A stretch of 64,000 nt of DNA from contig NZ_CP077639.1 of the NCBI RefSeq assembly GCF_019056395.1, positions 136,001-200,000 on the forward strand, given 5' to 3'. Of the stretch, positions 46,832 to 55,381 are shown piece by piece; position 1 is the first letter of the stretch; each line of letters starts with the position of its first letter. This stretch comes from Terribacillus sp. DMT04. Lineage in GTDB: Bacteria; Bacillota; Bacilli; Bacillales; Amphibacillaceae. The translations under genes were made by a program, and so were the position numbers. The notes below the pieces were generated by a model. The model worked only from the letters and a program-made list of their open reading frames with translations. It did no database searches and was not told the origin of the DNA.

Positions 46832-47212
46832 TACAGGTGTGCAAACTATACTCTCTTAAAACGGATGGAATTGATCTTTAGCTTCTAATAGCGTAAGGAT
46901 GCATTCTGTCCCTTGATAGAGTATAATAGACCTCGTGGTAGAGTTGAAACGATTTACATTTGTGAGTCGTTCAAACTTCCATCATCGGAACCGTGCCTTA
47001 CTGATATCCTGACGCTAATTGACAAGGCTGAATATGAACAATCATGAAACAAATTGTGATCCAGTTTGTGGACTTTATATAGATTCCCTAACATGCAGCT
47101 TTCCTAACCTGGACATCTGGGCAGGAAGGTGGTAGAATATGCTCCTTGTTTGCAGCATATAATGCTAACTTATGTACAGCTTCGAAACGAGCTAAACTGA
47201 AGGTGATCATGT
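46832..47212 (+). other. Intergenic region between adk and the KOW gene; map missing
   Basis: These 381 bases contain no coding frame resembling methionine aminopeptidase (about 750 bases in relatives). Seen instead are a TATAAT at 46922-46927 without a good -35, TTGACA at 47019-47024 without a good -10, the better promoter candidate TTGTGG (47066-47071)-17-TAACAT (47089-47094), and an imperfect hairpin around 46940-46978. The region probably supplies a promoter for the KOW-infA-rpmJ-rpsM-rpsK segment. Confidence 0.6.
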
Positions 47213-47521
47213 TTGAGCGAAACGAATACAGTTCCACAAATCGGGCAGGTTGTTCGTATCGTACATGGGCGAGAAGCAGGCCAGCTTGCGATTGTCATTC
47301 GAAAAATTGACAGTCGTTTTGTGTTGCTTGCTGACGGTGATAAACGCAGATTTGATTCTCCTAAGCGCAAAGCTTTGCGTCATGTAGAACTGCTGCCATA
47401 TATATCTCCGGAAGTCCGGATCAGTCTTCTAGAAGCTGGTCGCGTAACCAATGGTAAACTGCGATTTGCGATATCTACTTATGTCAATCATACCGTGAAG
47501 AGATTTGAAGAAGGGAGATAG
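47213..47521 (+). CDS. KOW-domain RNA-binding protein (YbzG/L14e-like)
   Basis: A 102-residue protein with an N-terminal KOW-like motif ([23 protein letters not shown], about residues 11-33) followed by a basic region containing [20 protein letters not shown]. Related small proteins sit between map and infA in Bacillus and are presumed to bind RNA or ribosomes; the function is not known. The TTG at 47213 follows AAGGTGAT; the nearby ATG at 47209 is in another frame. infA begins four bases after its stop. Confidence 0.85.
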   Translation: MSETNTVPQIGQVVRIVHGREAGQLAIVIRKIDSRFVLLADGDKRRFDSPKRKALRHVELLPYISPEVRISLLEAGRVTNGKLRFAISTYVNHTVKRFEEGR

Positions 47522-47525
47522 ACCG

Positions 47526-47744
47526 ATGGCGAAAGATGATGCAATTGAAGTAGAAGGAACTGTCACTGATACATTGCCAAATGCGCAATTTAAGGTGGAG
47601 TTAGAGAATGGCCACACCGTTTTAGCACATGTTTCCGGTAAAATTCGTATGCACTTTATTCGAATTCTTCCAGGAGATAAAGTAACGGTAGAGCTTTCCC
47701 CTTATGACTTAACTAAAGGACGTATTACGTACCGTTATAAATAA
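47526..47744 (+). CDS. infA: Translation initiation factor IF-1
   Basis: A 72-residue OB-fold factor occupying the A site during initiation. [21 protein letters not shown] starts it and [16 protein letters not shown] ends it, as in nearly all bacteria. AAGGGAGAT precedes the ATG at 47526, which is favoured over an upstream in-frame opening because of homologue alignment. Confidence 0.98.
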   Translation: MAKDDAIEVEGTVTDTLPNAQFKVELENGHTVLAHVSGKIRMHFIRILPGDKVTVELSPYDLTKGRITYRYK

Positions 47745-47776
47745 ATTGACTAGCTCCGATACTAAAGGAGGAATAG

Positions 47777-47893
<117 letters not shown>

Positions 47894-47915
47894 TACAAGG
47901 AGGTGCACGTAGCTA

Positions 47916-48281
47916 ATGGCACGTATAGCAGGTATTGATATTCCACGCGACAAACGCGTTGTTATTTCCCTAACATATGTTTACGGTATTGGAAAAAACA
48001 CATCGCAACAAGTATTGAAAGAAGCTGGTGTTTCTGAAGATACACGCGTTCGCGATCTTACAGAAGACGAACTAGCTAGAATCCGTCAAGCAATTGAAGC
48101 TTACACAACTGAAGGTGATCTTCGCCGTGAGGTTTCTCTTAACATCAAACGTTTGATCGAGATCGGTTCTTATCGTGGTCTTCGCCACCGTCGCGGTTTG
48201 CCGGTTCGTGGTCAGAAAACGAAGAACAACTCTCGTACTCGTAAAGGCCCACGCCGAACAATCGCTAACAAGAAAAAATAA
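47916..48281 (+). CDS. rpsM: 30S ribosomal protein S13
   Basis: A 121-residue protein of the 30S head touching P-site tRNA and the 50S subunit. [25 protein letters not shown] (residues 2-26) and the C-terminal [26 protein letters not shown] (about 92-117) are invariant. Confidence 0.98.
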   Translation: MARIAGIDIPRDKRVVISLTYVYGIGKNTSQQVLKEAGVSEDTRVRDLTEDELARIRQAIEAYTTEGDLRREVSLNIKRLIEIGSYRGLRHRRGLPVRGQKTKNNSRTRKGPRRTIANKKK

Positions 48282-48299
48282 GTAAGGAGGTAACAAACT

Positions 48300-48689
48300 A
48301 TGGCACGTAGACAACAAACTCGTAAACGTCGTGTGAAAAAGCATATCGAAACTGGTATTGCTCACATCCGTTCTACTTTCAACAACACAATCGTTACGAT
48401 TACTGATGTTCAAGGTAACGTAATCAGCTGGAGCAGCTCAGGTTCCCTTGGTTTCAAAGGTTCCCGTAAATCTACTCCATTCGCTGCACAAATGGCTGCT
48501 GAAGCTGCTGCTAAAGTTTCTGTCGAAAACGGCATGAAAACTCTAGAAGTAACAGTTAAAGGCCCTGGTGCTGGCCGTGAAGCTGCGATCCGTTCTCTTC
48601 AAGCTGCAGGTCTTGAAGTAACAGCGATCCGTGACGTCACTCCAGTTCCGCATAACGGCTGCCGTCCGCCAAAACGTCGTCGCGTATAA
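48300..48689 (+). CDS. rpsK: 30S ribosomal protein S11
   Basis: A 129-residue platform protein near the mRNA exit. [18 protein letters not shown] (about residues 19-36), [20 protein letters not shown] (about 45-64) and the C-terminal [16 protein letters not shown] are conserved. AAGGAGGT precedes the ATG. Confidence 0.98.
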   Translation: MARRQQTRKRRVKKHIETGIAHIRSTFNNTIVTITDVQGNVISWSSSGSLGFKGSRKSTPFAAQMAAEAAAKVSVENGMKTLEVTVKGPGAGREAAIRSLQAAGLEVTAIRDVTPVPHNGCRPPKRRRV

Positions 48690-48819
48690 GTTTTTCCTGC
48701 TTGCTGTATAGAATTTGTATCCTTGTCTATAATGGGTTATGATAGCTTAAAAGCGATCAGGTCATACAGTAAGAGACGTATCGCCAAGATGCAGAAACGG
48801 GAACCAATATGGGGAATTT

Positions 48820-48841
48820 CGGTTAGAAGTAATTCTAACCG
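48820..48841 (+). other. Hairpin in the rpoA leader
   Basis: CGGTTAGAA-GTAA-TTCTAACCG is a perfect 9-bp stem with a tetraloop, 33 bases before rpoA, with no T-run. Upstream lies TATAAT (48728-48733) lacking a convincing -35. A regulatory or processing role is possible. Confidence 0.55.
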
Positions 48842-48873
48842 GGGTTTCGACGTTTTAAAGGAGGGCTTTAGAA

Positions 48874-49818
48874 ATGATCGAAATTGAAAAACCAAAGATT
48901 GAAACGGTTGAGATCAGCGATGATGCTACATTTGGAAAGTTCGTTGTAGAACCGCTTGAGCGTGGATATGGTACTACACTAGGAAACTCCTTGCGTCGTA
49001 TCCTATTATCCTCACTTCCTGGCGCTGCTGTAACATCCATTCAAATTGACGGTGTGCTTCATGAATTCTCTACCATTGAAGGTGTAGTAGAAGACGTGAC
49101 AACTGTTATTTTGAACTTGAAAAAACTGGCTCTGAAAATTTACTCTGATGAAGAGAAAACTTTAGAGATCGATGTACAAGGTGAAGGAAAAGTAACAGCT
49201 GCTGACATTACTTTTGATAGTGATGTAGAAGTACTGAATCCGGATCTTCACATTGCAACATTGGGTAAAAATGCGCACTTGCACATGAAGCTTACGGCAG
49301 AACGCGGCCGCGGCTATCGCCCAGCTGATCAGAACAAACATGACGATCAGCCAATCGGTGTTATTCCGATTGATTCGATCTTCACGCCAGTTTCGAAAGT
49401 AACGTATCAAGTGGAGAACACGCGTGTTGGCCAATTGGCTAATTTCGACAAGTTGACGTTGGATGTCAATACTGACGGAAGTATTCGACCAGAAGAGGCA
49501 GTGTCTCTTGGAGCGAAGATTTATACGGAGCACTTGAATATCTTCGTAGGTCTTACTGATGAAGCACAAAATGCTGAAATCATGGTTGAAAAAGAAGAAG
49601 ATCAAAAAGAGAAAGTTCTTGAGATGACAATCGAAGAGCTGGACTTGTCTGTCCGTTCTTATAACTGTCTGAAACGTGCTGGTATTAACACAGTACAAGA
49701 ACTTGCTAATAAATCTGAAGAAGATATGATGAAAGTGCGTAACCTAGGACGTAAATCATTAGAAGAAGTGAAAAAGAAACTAATCGATTTAGGACTTGGT
49801 CTTCGCAAAGAAGACTAA
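48874..49818 (+). CDS. rpoA: DNA-directed RNA polymerase subunit alpha
   Basis: A 314-residue subunit that dimerises to start core assembly. The N-terminal domain has the [23 protein letters not shown] block (about residues 31-53); the C-terminal domain (from about 245, [45 protein letters not shown]) binds UP elements and activators. A 184-base leader separates it from rpsK. Confidence 0.98.
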   Translation: MIEIEKPKIETVEISDDATFGKFVVEPLERGYGTTLGNSLRRILLSSLPGAAVTSIQIDGVLHEFSTIEGVVEDVTTVILNLKKLALKIYSDEEKTLEIDVQGEGKVTAADITFDSDVEVLNPDLHIATLGKNAHLHMKLTAERGRGYRPADQNKHDDQPIGVIPIDSIFTPVSKVTYQVENTRVGQLANFDKLTLDVNTDGSIRPEEAVSLGAKIYTEHLNIFVGLTDEAQNAEIMVEKEEDQKEKVLEMTIEELDLSVRSYNCLKRAGINTVQELANKSEEDMMKVRNLGRKSLEEVKKKLIDLGLGLRKED

Positions 49819-49865
49819 TCCCGCCTAGCGAAGCATTTTGACACCAGGAAAGGGAGGGATAACCT

Positions 49866-50219
49866 ATGGCTAGAAAGTTAGGACGTACTACTGATGCTCG
49901 TATGGCGCTTTTGCGCAACCTTGCAACTGATCTTATCGTACACGAAAGATTGGAAACAACGGAGGCGAAAGCGAAGGAGCTTCGTTCTGTAGTAGAAAAA
50001 ATGATCACTCTTGGCAAACGTGGAGACCTTCACGCTCGTCGTCAAGCTGCTTCTTTCTTGTACGGTACAAAAGCGGATGAGAACCAAGATGCAGTACAAA
50101 AACTATTCAGCGATATCGCCGGACGTTACGAAGAGCGTCAAGGTGGTTACACACGCGTGTTGAAACTTGGACAGCGTCGTGGTGACGGTGCCGCAATGGC
50201 AATCATTGAACTAGTATAA
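49866..50219 (+). CDS. rplQ: 50S ribosomal protein L17
   Basis: A 117-residue protein at the tunnel exit. [39 protein letters not shown] (from residue 2) is conserved, and the end [25 protein letters not shown] is typical. Last ribosomal gene of the alpha segment, followed by tandem terminators. Confidence 0.98.
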   Translation: MARKLGRTTDARMALLRNLATDLIVHERLETTEAKAKELRSVVEKMITLGKRGDLHARRQAASFLYGTKADENQDAVQKLFSDIAGRYEERQGGYTRVLKLGQRRGDGAAMAIIELV

Positions 50220-50228
50220 GTAAGCTAC

Positions 50229-50277
50229 AAGGGCAGGAAAATCTCTACCACGAGGTGTATTCCGGCCCTTTTTCTTT
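50229..50277 (+). terminator. First terminator after rplQ
   Basis: AAGGGC and AGGAA face TTCC and GGCCCTT, followed by TTTTCTTTT. The stem is imperfect with a 20-base loop. Confidence 0.75.
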
Positions 50278-50281
50278 TCTT

Positions 50282-50319
50282 AAAAGCAAGCACCTATATG
50301 GGGCTTGCTTTTCTTTTTT
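50282..50319 (+). terminator. Second terminator after rplQ
   Basis: AAAAGCAAGC (50282-50291) and GCTTGCTTTT (50303-50312) form a 10-bp stem followed by CTTTTTT. Together with the first it should end the long r-protein transcript. Confidence 0.85.
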
Positions 50320-50376
50320 GTCTAATTTATTTATACTAGCAATAGAAATGACAGGAACGGACATACACGTTTGCAG

Positions 50377-50392
50377 TATTTCCCCGGAAATA
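50377..50392 (+). repeat. 16-base near-palindrome upstream of ecfA1
   Basis: TATTTCC-CC-GGAAATA is an almost perfect dyad, 30 bases before ecfA1, in a region with no clear promoter. It could be an operator for a dimeric regulator. Confidence 0.45.
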
Positions 50393-50422
50393 GTCGGGTA
50401 ATGACGAAGGAGCACGACAAGT

Positions 50423-51256
50423 ATGCATGCGATTGAATTTAGGAATGTTTCTTTTCGCTACGAAGAAGACCAGCCTTACGTATTACGTAATGTGAGTTTT
50501 CAAGTAGAGACTGGTGAATGGCTGGCTATTATCGGGCATAATGGTTCCGGTAAATCAACGATTGCCAAGCTGATGAATGGCTTACTGTTCCCTAGTGAAG
50601 GAGAAATCTTCATTAACGATATCCCTTTAACAGAGGAGAATATATGGGAGATACGCAGCCAAGTTGGAATGGTGTTTCAAAACCCAGATAATCAGTTTGT
50701 TGGTACAACTGTCCGTGATGACGTAGCATTTGGGCTAGAGAATCGCGGTGTGCCGCGTACAGAAATGATGGAGCGTATCACGTCATCTTTAGAGCAAGTG
50801 CGTATGCATGACTACCTTTTGCATGAACCATACCGGCTGTCTGGCGGGCAAAAGCAGCGAGTGGCAATAGCGGGTGTGCTGGCTATATCTCCCCGAGTCA
50901 TCATCTTGGATGAAGCGACAGCAATGCTAGATCCTTTAGGCAGGAAAGAAATCCTGGATACGGTGCATCGTGTGCAAGCAGAGCAGCAAATCGGCCTCAT
51001 AACAATCACACATGATCTAAATGAAGTCATGCTAGCAGAAAGAGTCTTAGTCATGAATGATGGGGAAGTATGGATGACGACAGTACCAAGAGAATTAGTA
51101 AAGAAACAAACTGCATTGCAGCAGATTGGGCTAGACGTGCCGTTCGTCTCCCAGCTTGCGCATGCTTTACAGAGGTTAGGTGTACCGCTAACGGAAGAGC
51201 CGATTGATCACGAGGAGTTGTTAGATGCATTATGGACATTACATTCGAGCAAGTAG
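50423..51256 (+). CDS. ecfA1: Energy-coupling factor transporter ATPase EcfA1
   Basis: A 277-residue ABC ATPase of the shared ECF module that powers uptake of vitamins and metals with interchangeable S components. Walker [10 protein letters not shown] is at residues 38-46, the Q-loop [20 protein letters not shown] near 92-111, signature LSGGQKQR near 138 and Walker B VIILDEA near 158. AAGGAG lies 10 bases upstream of the ATG. It overlaps ecfA2 by 25 bases. Confidence 0.95.
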   Translation: MHAIEFRNVSFRYEEDQPYVLRNVSFQVETGEWLAIIGHNGSGKSTIAKLMNGLLFPSEGEIFINDIPLTEENIWEIRSQVGMVFQNPDNQFVGTTVRDDVAFGLENRGVPRTEMMERITSSLEQVRMHDYLLHEPYRLSGGQKQRVAIAGVLAISPRVIILDEATAMLDPLGRKEILDTVHRVQAEQQIGLITITHDLNEVMLAERVLVMNDGEVWMTTVPRELVKKQTALQQIGLDVPFVSQLAHALQRLGVPLTEEPIDHEELLDALWTLHSSK

Positions 51257-52098
51257 ACTATACGTATCAAGCGAATTCTCCGTTCGAGCATAAAGCACTG
51301 GATAGCATGTCGTTCCATCTTCCTTCCGGCAGCTTCACCGCTATTGTAGGTCATACTGGCAGCGGGAAATCTACCCTTATTCAGCACTTGAATGGCCTAA
51401 TCCGACCGACTCAAGGTAAAGTTCGTATTGGTAATGACATTTTAGAACCGAAAAAGAAGCCAAAGCATGCAAAAGCGCTCCGTGAAAAAGTTGGTATTGT
51501 CTTTCAGTATCCGGAGCATCAGTTATTTGAAGAGACAGTAGAGAAGGATATTGCTTTTGGTCCGCGCAACTTCGGTGTGCCAGAACACGAGATTCAAAAA
51601 CGAGTAGCAGAAAGTGCGCAGGCAGTCGGTCTGGATGCAGAGCTGTTAAAACGTTCGCCGTTTGAATTGAGCGGCGGACAGATGCGAAGAGTAGCGATTG
51701 CAGGTATTCTGGCTGTACGTCCTCGTGTATTGGTCTTGGATGAACCAACAGCGGGTCTGGATCCGCGCGGACAAAAGGAAATCATGGATATGTTTTATCG
51801 TATTCATAAGGAACAGCAGCTGACGACGATACTAGTGACACACAGTATGGAAGATGCGCTTACGTATGCTGACCATGTGCTTGTATTAGATAAGGGCAAG
51901 AAATACATGGAGGGCACGCCAATCGAGGTATTCTCTCAACGTGAGGCACTTCAGCAGGTGCAGCTGGACGTACCGGAGCTGTTTCAATTTCTGTTAAAGG
52001 CCTCAGACCAGTTTGGAAAACCACTTGCTTATCAAGGGCAGGATGTTGAGAGGCTGGCAGAACAGCTGGCAGCTTTGGTGGGTGATCTGAATGAATAA
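51232..52098 (+). CDS. ecfA2: Energy-coupling factor transporter ATPase EcfA2
   Basis: A 288-residue ABC ATPase forming the heterodimer with EcfA1. Walker [10 protein letters not shown] is at residues 40-48, Q-loop [23 protein letters not shown] near 89, signature LSGGQMRR near 144 and Walker [16 protein letters not shown] near 162. The start lies inside ecfA1 and the stop overlaps ecfT by eight bases, so the three genes are tightly coupled. Confidence 0.95.
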   Translation: MDITFEQVDYTYQANSPFEHKALDSMSFHLPSGSFTAIVGHTGSGKSTLIQHLNGLIRPTQGKVRIGNDILEPKKKPKHAKALREKVGIVFQYPEHQLFEETVEKDIAFGPRNFGVPEHEIQKRVAESAQAVGLDAELLKRSPFELSGGQMRRVAIAGILAVRPRVLVLDEPTAGLDPRGQKEIMDMFYRIHKEQQLTTILVTHSMEDALTYADHVLVLDKGKKYMEGTPIEVFSQREALQQVQLDVPELFQFLLKASDQFGKPLAYQGQDVERLAEQLAALVGDLNE

Positions 52099-52894
52099 TC
52101 TATTAATCGTAGGTCAGTATGTGCCGACTAATTCTTTCGTTCACCGAATGGATCCGCGCGTAAAAATGCTGATTATATTTTTTTACGTTATTTTTATTTT
52201 CTTTGCCAATAATGTAATTAGTTACGGTTTATTCACATTGTTTGCATTGGGAAGTACAATACTGACGAAGGTGCCGTGGCGTTTTATTGCCAAAGGGTTG
52301 ACGCCAGTATGGTTCCTGATTGTGTTCACATTTATTCTGCACTTGTTTGTGACTAGAGAAGGGTCTGTCTTGTTCCATGTCTTCGGTTTGCCGATCTACA
52401 GCGGTGCGCTAGAGCAAGGTGCAGTTATCTCGTTGCGATTCTTTTTGCTTATCTTGTTAACGTCTTTACTGACATTAACGACAACACCAATTGAGATAAC
52501 AGATGCCGTTGAATCGTTACTCGGACCGCTGCGTCGATTCAAATTCCCTGTACATGAATTAGCGTTAATGATGTCTATTTCCCTGCGCTTTATCCCGACT
52601 TTGCTGCAGGAAACGGAGAAGATATCCAATGCCCAAGCGTCCAGGGGTGTAGATTTCCGTACAGGACCGTTCCGAGAGCGTGTACGGGCGGTTATCCCTT
52701 TACTTGTGCCTTTGTTTGTCAGTGCGTTTAAACGGGCGGAGGAGCTCGCTATGGCAATGGAGGCAAGAGGTTATCGCGGCGGAGAAGGCCGGACCAAGCT
52801 TCGGGAACTGCGGGTGGTGAAACGAGATGTTGCAGCGATTGTCTGCTTCATTGTCATTGCAGCGGCAGCACTGATAATGAGAGATTATAGTTAG
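52091..52894 (+). CDS. ecfT: Energy-coupling factor transmembrane protein EcfT
   Basis: A 267-residue membrane scaffold joining the ATPases to S components. Several hydrophobic helices occupy residues 25-120 and the C-terminus; the two coupling-helix ARG-type motifs are QASRGVDF (near 180) and [14 protein letters not shown] (near 222). No S-component gene is adjacent, consistent with a group II module serving many substrates. Confidence 0.95.
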   Translation: MNNLLIVGQYVPTNSFVHRMDPRVKMLIIFFYVIFIFFANNVISYGLFTLFALGSTILTKVPWRFIAKGLTPVWFLIVFTFILHLFVTREGSVLFHVFGLPIYSGALEQGAVISLRFFLLILLTSLLTLTTTPIEITDAVESLLGPLRRFKFPVHELALMMSISLRFIPTLLQETEKISNAQASRGVDFRTGPFRERVRAVIPLLVPLFVSAFKRAEELAMAMEARGYRGGEGRTKLRELRVVKRDVAAIVCFIVIAAAALIMRDYS

Positions 52895-52905
52895 GAGAAA
52901 GAGAA

Positions 52906-53649
52906 ATGACACAACGCATGAAGGCGATTGTCAGCTATGAAGGTACGAAGTTTTCCGGTTTTCAAGTGCAGGATCAGTATCGCACTATCCAAGGGGAAAT
53001 CGAGAAAGCACTTACCAAGATTCATAAAGGACAGCAGATCAGAATCCAGGCATCAGGCCGTACAGATGCAGGCGTGCATGCAAAAGGACAGGTTATCCAC
53101 TTTGATACAGAGCTCCGTTTAGGAGACTATAATTGGCGTAAGGCGCTGAATACGCTGCTGCCTGATGATATTCGTATTGTGGATATAACAGGGGCAGAGG
53201 AAGGCTTCCATGCGCGCTACAACGCGAAGCGGAAGCAATACAAGTATTTCATTCATAATGCCCCAGAACAAGATGTGTTTAAGCGTCACTATGTGCATCA
53301 TGTACCGTATAATCTCGATTTCGATAGGATACAGCAAGCAATTCAAGTAATAGAGGGAACACATGATTTTACTGCCTTTTGTTCTGCTCGTGCGGAGGTA
53401 AAAGGTGAAAAGATCCGAACCATCTATGAAGCAGCCTGTGAGAAGCAAGATGATATGATCGTTTTGACCTTTACCGGAAACGGTTTTCTTTACAATATGG
53501 TGCGGATTCTTGCGGGCACATTAATTGCTATTGGAAACGGCCGTAAGGAGCCTGAGGACATGGCTAGCATACTAGCTTCAAAAGACCGTCAGCTCGCAAG
53601 TAAAACAGCGGCTGCAAGCGGCCTTTTTCTCTGGAAGGTAGAATACTGA
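52906..53649 (+). CDS. truA: tRNA pseudouridine(38-40) synthase TruA
   Basis: A 247-residue pseudouridine synthase acting on the anticodon arm. The catalytic Asp54 lies in ASGRTDAGVHA (residues 49-59); YNARKRQYKYF-like YNAKRKQYKYFIHN and the C-terminal NGFLYNMVRILAGTLI are typical. Eleven bases after ecfT, as in B. subtilis. Confidence 0.96.
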   Translation: MTQRMKAIVSYEGTKFSGFQVQDQYRTIQGEIEKALTKIHKGQQIRIQASGRTDAGVHAKGQVIHFDTELRLGDYNWRKALNTLLPDDIRIVDITGAEEGFHARYNAKRKQYKYFIHNAPEQDVFKRHYVHHVPYNLDFDRIQQAIQVIEGTHDFTAFCSARAEVKGEKIRTIYEAACEKQDDMIVLTFTGNGFLYNMVRILAGTLIAIGNGRKEPEDMASILASKDRQLASKTAAASGLFLWKVEY

Positions 53650-53690
53650 AAACTTTTTTGTAAAACAACGCATTCGGGCGTTACATGAAC

Positions 53691-53720
53691 TTGACATAGG
53701 GGACTATGATGATATACTAT
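53691..53720 (+). promoter_or_regulatory. Promoter for rplM-rpsI
   Basis: TTGACA (53691-53696) with TATACT at 53713-53718 (16-base spacer) or TACTAT at 53715-53720 (18-base spacer), 40 bases after truA. Confidence 0.82.
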
Positions 53721-53721
53721 G

Positions 53722-53785
53722 GTTTATGGCATTTTATTTCTATACCACGATTAGCCCCGGAAGACTAATTGTGTAGAATAATAAA
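53722..53785 (+). promoter_or_regulatory. Candidate L13 ribosomal protein leader
   Basis: The 5' UTR contains ATTAG-CCCCGGAAGA-CTAAT (about 53750-53769) following TTTATGGC ... CCACG. Position and the CCGGAAGACTAAT-type hairpin match the L13 leader family of Bacillales, in which L13 is thought to repress its own mRNA. The match is by recall of the family, not by a covariance search. Confidence 0.6.
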
Positions 53786-53819
53786 TGAACGATTTAAATC
53801 GAAAATTGGAGGAACTGAC

Positions 53820-54257
53820 ATGCGTACAACATTCATGGCGAACGAAAGCAATATCGAACGCAAATGGCTTGTTGTGGATGCAGAAGGCCAAACTCTTGGT
53901 CGTCTTGCAAGTGAAGTTGCTGCTATCCTTCGCGGTAAGCACAAACCAACTTACACTCCACATGCCGACACTGGTGACAATGTAATCATCATCAACGCTG
54001 AAAAAATTCAACTTACTGGTAACAAACTTGCTGACAAGATTTATTACCGTCACTCTAACCACCCAGGTGGTTTGAAACAGCGTACTGCTGATGAAATGCG
54101 TACAAAATACCCTGAGCAAATGCTTGAGCTTGCTGTTAAAGGCATGCTTCCTAAGGGTCCACTTGCACGTAAAATGATTAAAAAGCTTCACGTATACCGT
54201 GGCGCTGAGCACAAACACCAAGCACAACAACCAGAAGCTTACACGCTTCGCGGTTAA
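53820..54257 (+). CDS. rplM: 50S ribosomal protein L13
   Basis: A 145-residue early-assembly protein. [33 protein letters not shown] (about residues 16-48) and the [31 protein letters not shown] block are conserved. The ATG at 53820 is preceded by TTGGAGGAAC and yields [15 protein letters not shown] as in relatives; longer frames enter the leader. Confidence 0.97.
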   Translation: MRTTFMANESNIERKWLVVDAEGQTLGRLASEVAAILRGKHKPTYTPHADTGDNVIIINAEKIQLTGNKLADKIYYRHSNHPGGLKQRTADEMRTKYPEQMLELAVKGMLPKGPLARKMIKKLHVYRGAEHKHQAQQPEAYTLRG

Positions 54258-54277
54258 TAAAAAGGAGGTAAACGATA

Positions 54278-54670
54278 GTGGCACAAGTACAATACTACGG
54301 CACCGGTCGCCGTAAAAGCTCTACTGCCCGCGTACGTCTAGTACCAGGCACAGGTCAAGTAACAGTAAACAACCGTAGTGCGGAAGATTACTTCCCATAC
54401 GAAACGCTTCGTACAATCATCAACCAACCACTAGTTGCAACAGAAACTGCTGGTAACTACGACGTTCTAATCAACGTTAGTGGTGGTGGATTCACAGGAC
54501 AAGCAGGTGCTATCCGTCACGGTGTATCTCGTGCGCTTCTACAAGCGGACCCAGAATACCGCGGAACACTTAAAGCAGCTGGCTTCCTTACTCGTGACGC
54601 ACGTATGAAAGAACGTAAAAAATACGGTCTTAAAGGTGCACGTCGCGCTCCACAGTTCTCAAAACGTTAA
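54278..54670 (+). CDS. rpsI: 30S ribosomal protein S9
   Basis: A 130-residue head protein whose C-terminal tail, ending QFSKR, reaches the P-site tRNA anticodon. [19 protein letters not shown] (about residues 5-23) and the [15 protein letters not shown] motif are present. GTG start at 54278, 10 bases after AAGGAGG. Confidence 0.98.
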   Translation: MAQVQYYGTGRRKSSTARVRLVPGTGQVTVNNRSAEDYFPYETLRTIINQPLVATETAGNYDVLINVSGGGFTGQAGAIRHGVSRALLQADPEYRGTLKAAGFLTRDARMKERKKYGLKGARRAPQFSKR

Positions 54671-54757
54671 TCAATTCCTTATTGCATCAACGTTTATACG
54701 AGATCTTTGGTTCAAGTTGGTTCAGATTATCAACATGATAAAGCACTCAATAGATTT

Positions 54758-54788
54758 AAAGCATCAGCATCTTGCTGGTGCTTTTTTT
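54758..54788 (+). terminator. Terminator of rplM-rpsI
   Basis: AAAGCATCAGCA pairs with TGCTGGTGCTTT (one G-T) and is followed by TTTTTT. Confidence 0.93.
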
Positions 54789-55001
54789 CTGGCATAAATT
54801 CCAGGTAGTAGTCATGGTGTGAATATTAATATGTTCTAGTCGCTTTGAGACATAGGCAATATCTATATCTTATACAGATAGAGATGAAGCAAGAGTATGT
54901 GTAAGTCATCAATTATGTTGCTGTTATACACCGAAGTAAGAAGTAAGGCTTCATAATTAAGTGGTAATCAAACATTCCACTAGATTTAAATGCAAGAGAT
55001 A

Positions 55002-55053
55002 AAGAAAAAAGGGTCTGTTCTTTCAATTATGAAGGAGCAGACCCTTTTTTCTT
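55002..55053. terminator. Orphan bidirectional terminator
   Basis: AAGAAAAAAGGGTCTG faces CAGACCCTTTTTTCTT, with further pairing inside (GTTC/GAGC region). Runs of A and T on both sides allow termination in both directions. No gene abuts it on either side. Confidence 0.85.
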
Positions 55054-55329
55054 AATTTCGCTTGAATGGACCTTGAGGTGCTAGAGGACTATTTCTTTAT
55101 TACGAACAGCATAAGAGCGGGAGACTATCAGCAAAAGTAAGATACTAAAGGTTTCTGGTGATGCGATTACATTCAAAGATTAAGTCACATTAGTTTTGGC
55201 ACCAACGAACATGTGTCTTTGCTGCTTTTATTAATAACCCGGAATGCATCTCATTGACATCTATCTAAAAAATCATAAGATAACCTATAAAGTGACAAAA
55301 AATTGACCGTTGCAATGGCCATTTTTCAA

Positions 55330-55343
55330 AGGAAGCGTTTACA
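55330..55343 (+). promoter_or_regulatory. Candidate cre (CcpA) site upstream of the PTS regulator
   Basis: AGGAAGCGTTTACA matches 12 of 14 positions of the cre consensus TGWAANCGNTNWCA. A -10-like TATAAA at 55357-55362 lies just downstream, so CcpA bound here would cover the -35 region and repress the cassette when glucose is present. Confidence 0.65.
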
Positions 55344-55381
55344 TAAAATGCGTTACTATAAATACAGGGGAGGCAAAACTG

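Larger units (their letters stand above)
54671..55381 (+). other. Intergenic region between rpsI and the PTS cassette, no gene seen
   Basis: About 710 bases with no convincing coding frame on either strand. It contains the rpsI terminator, an orphan bidirectional terminator (55002-55053), AGTGG/TCCACT (54960-54981 region) as a weak hairpin, TTGACA (55254-55259) with a weak TAAGAT 16 bases on, and a cre-like site at 55330-55343. The base composition is more AT-rich than the ribosomal genes. It marks the end of the conserved block. Confidence 0.7.

Noticed and set aside
46832-47212. A degraded map pseudogene between adk and the KOW gene
   Set aside because: No frame on either strand shows Map-like motifs, and the interval is only half the gene's usual length.
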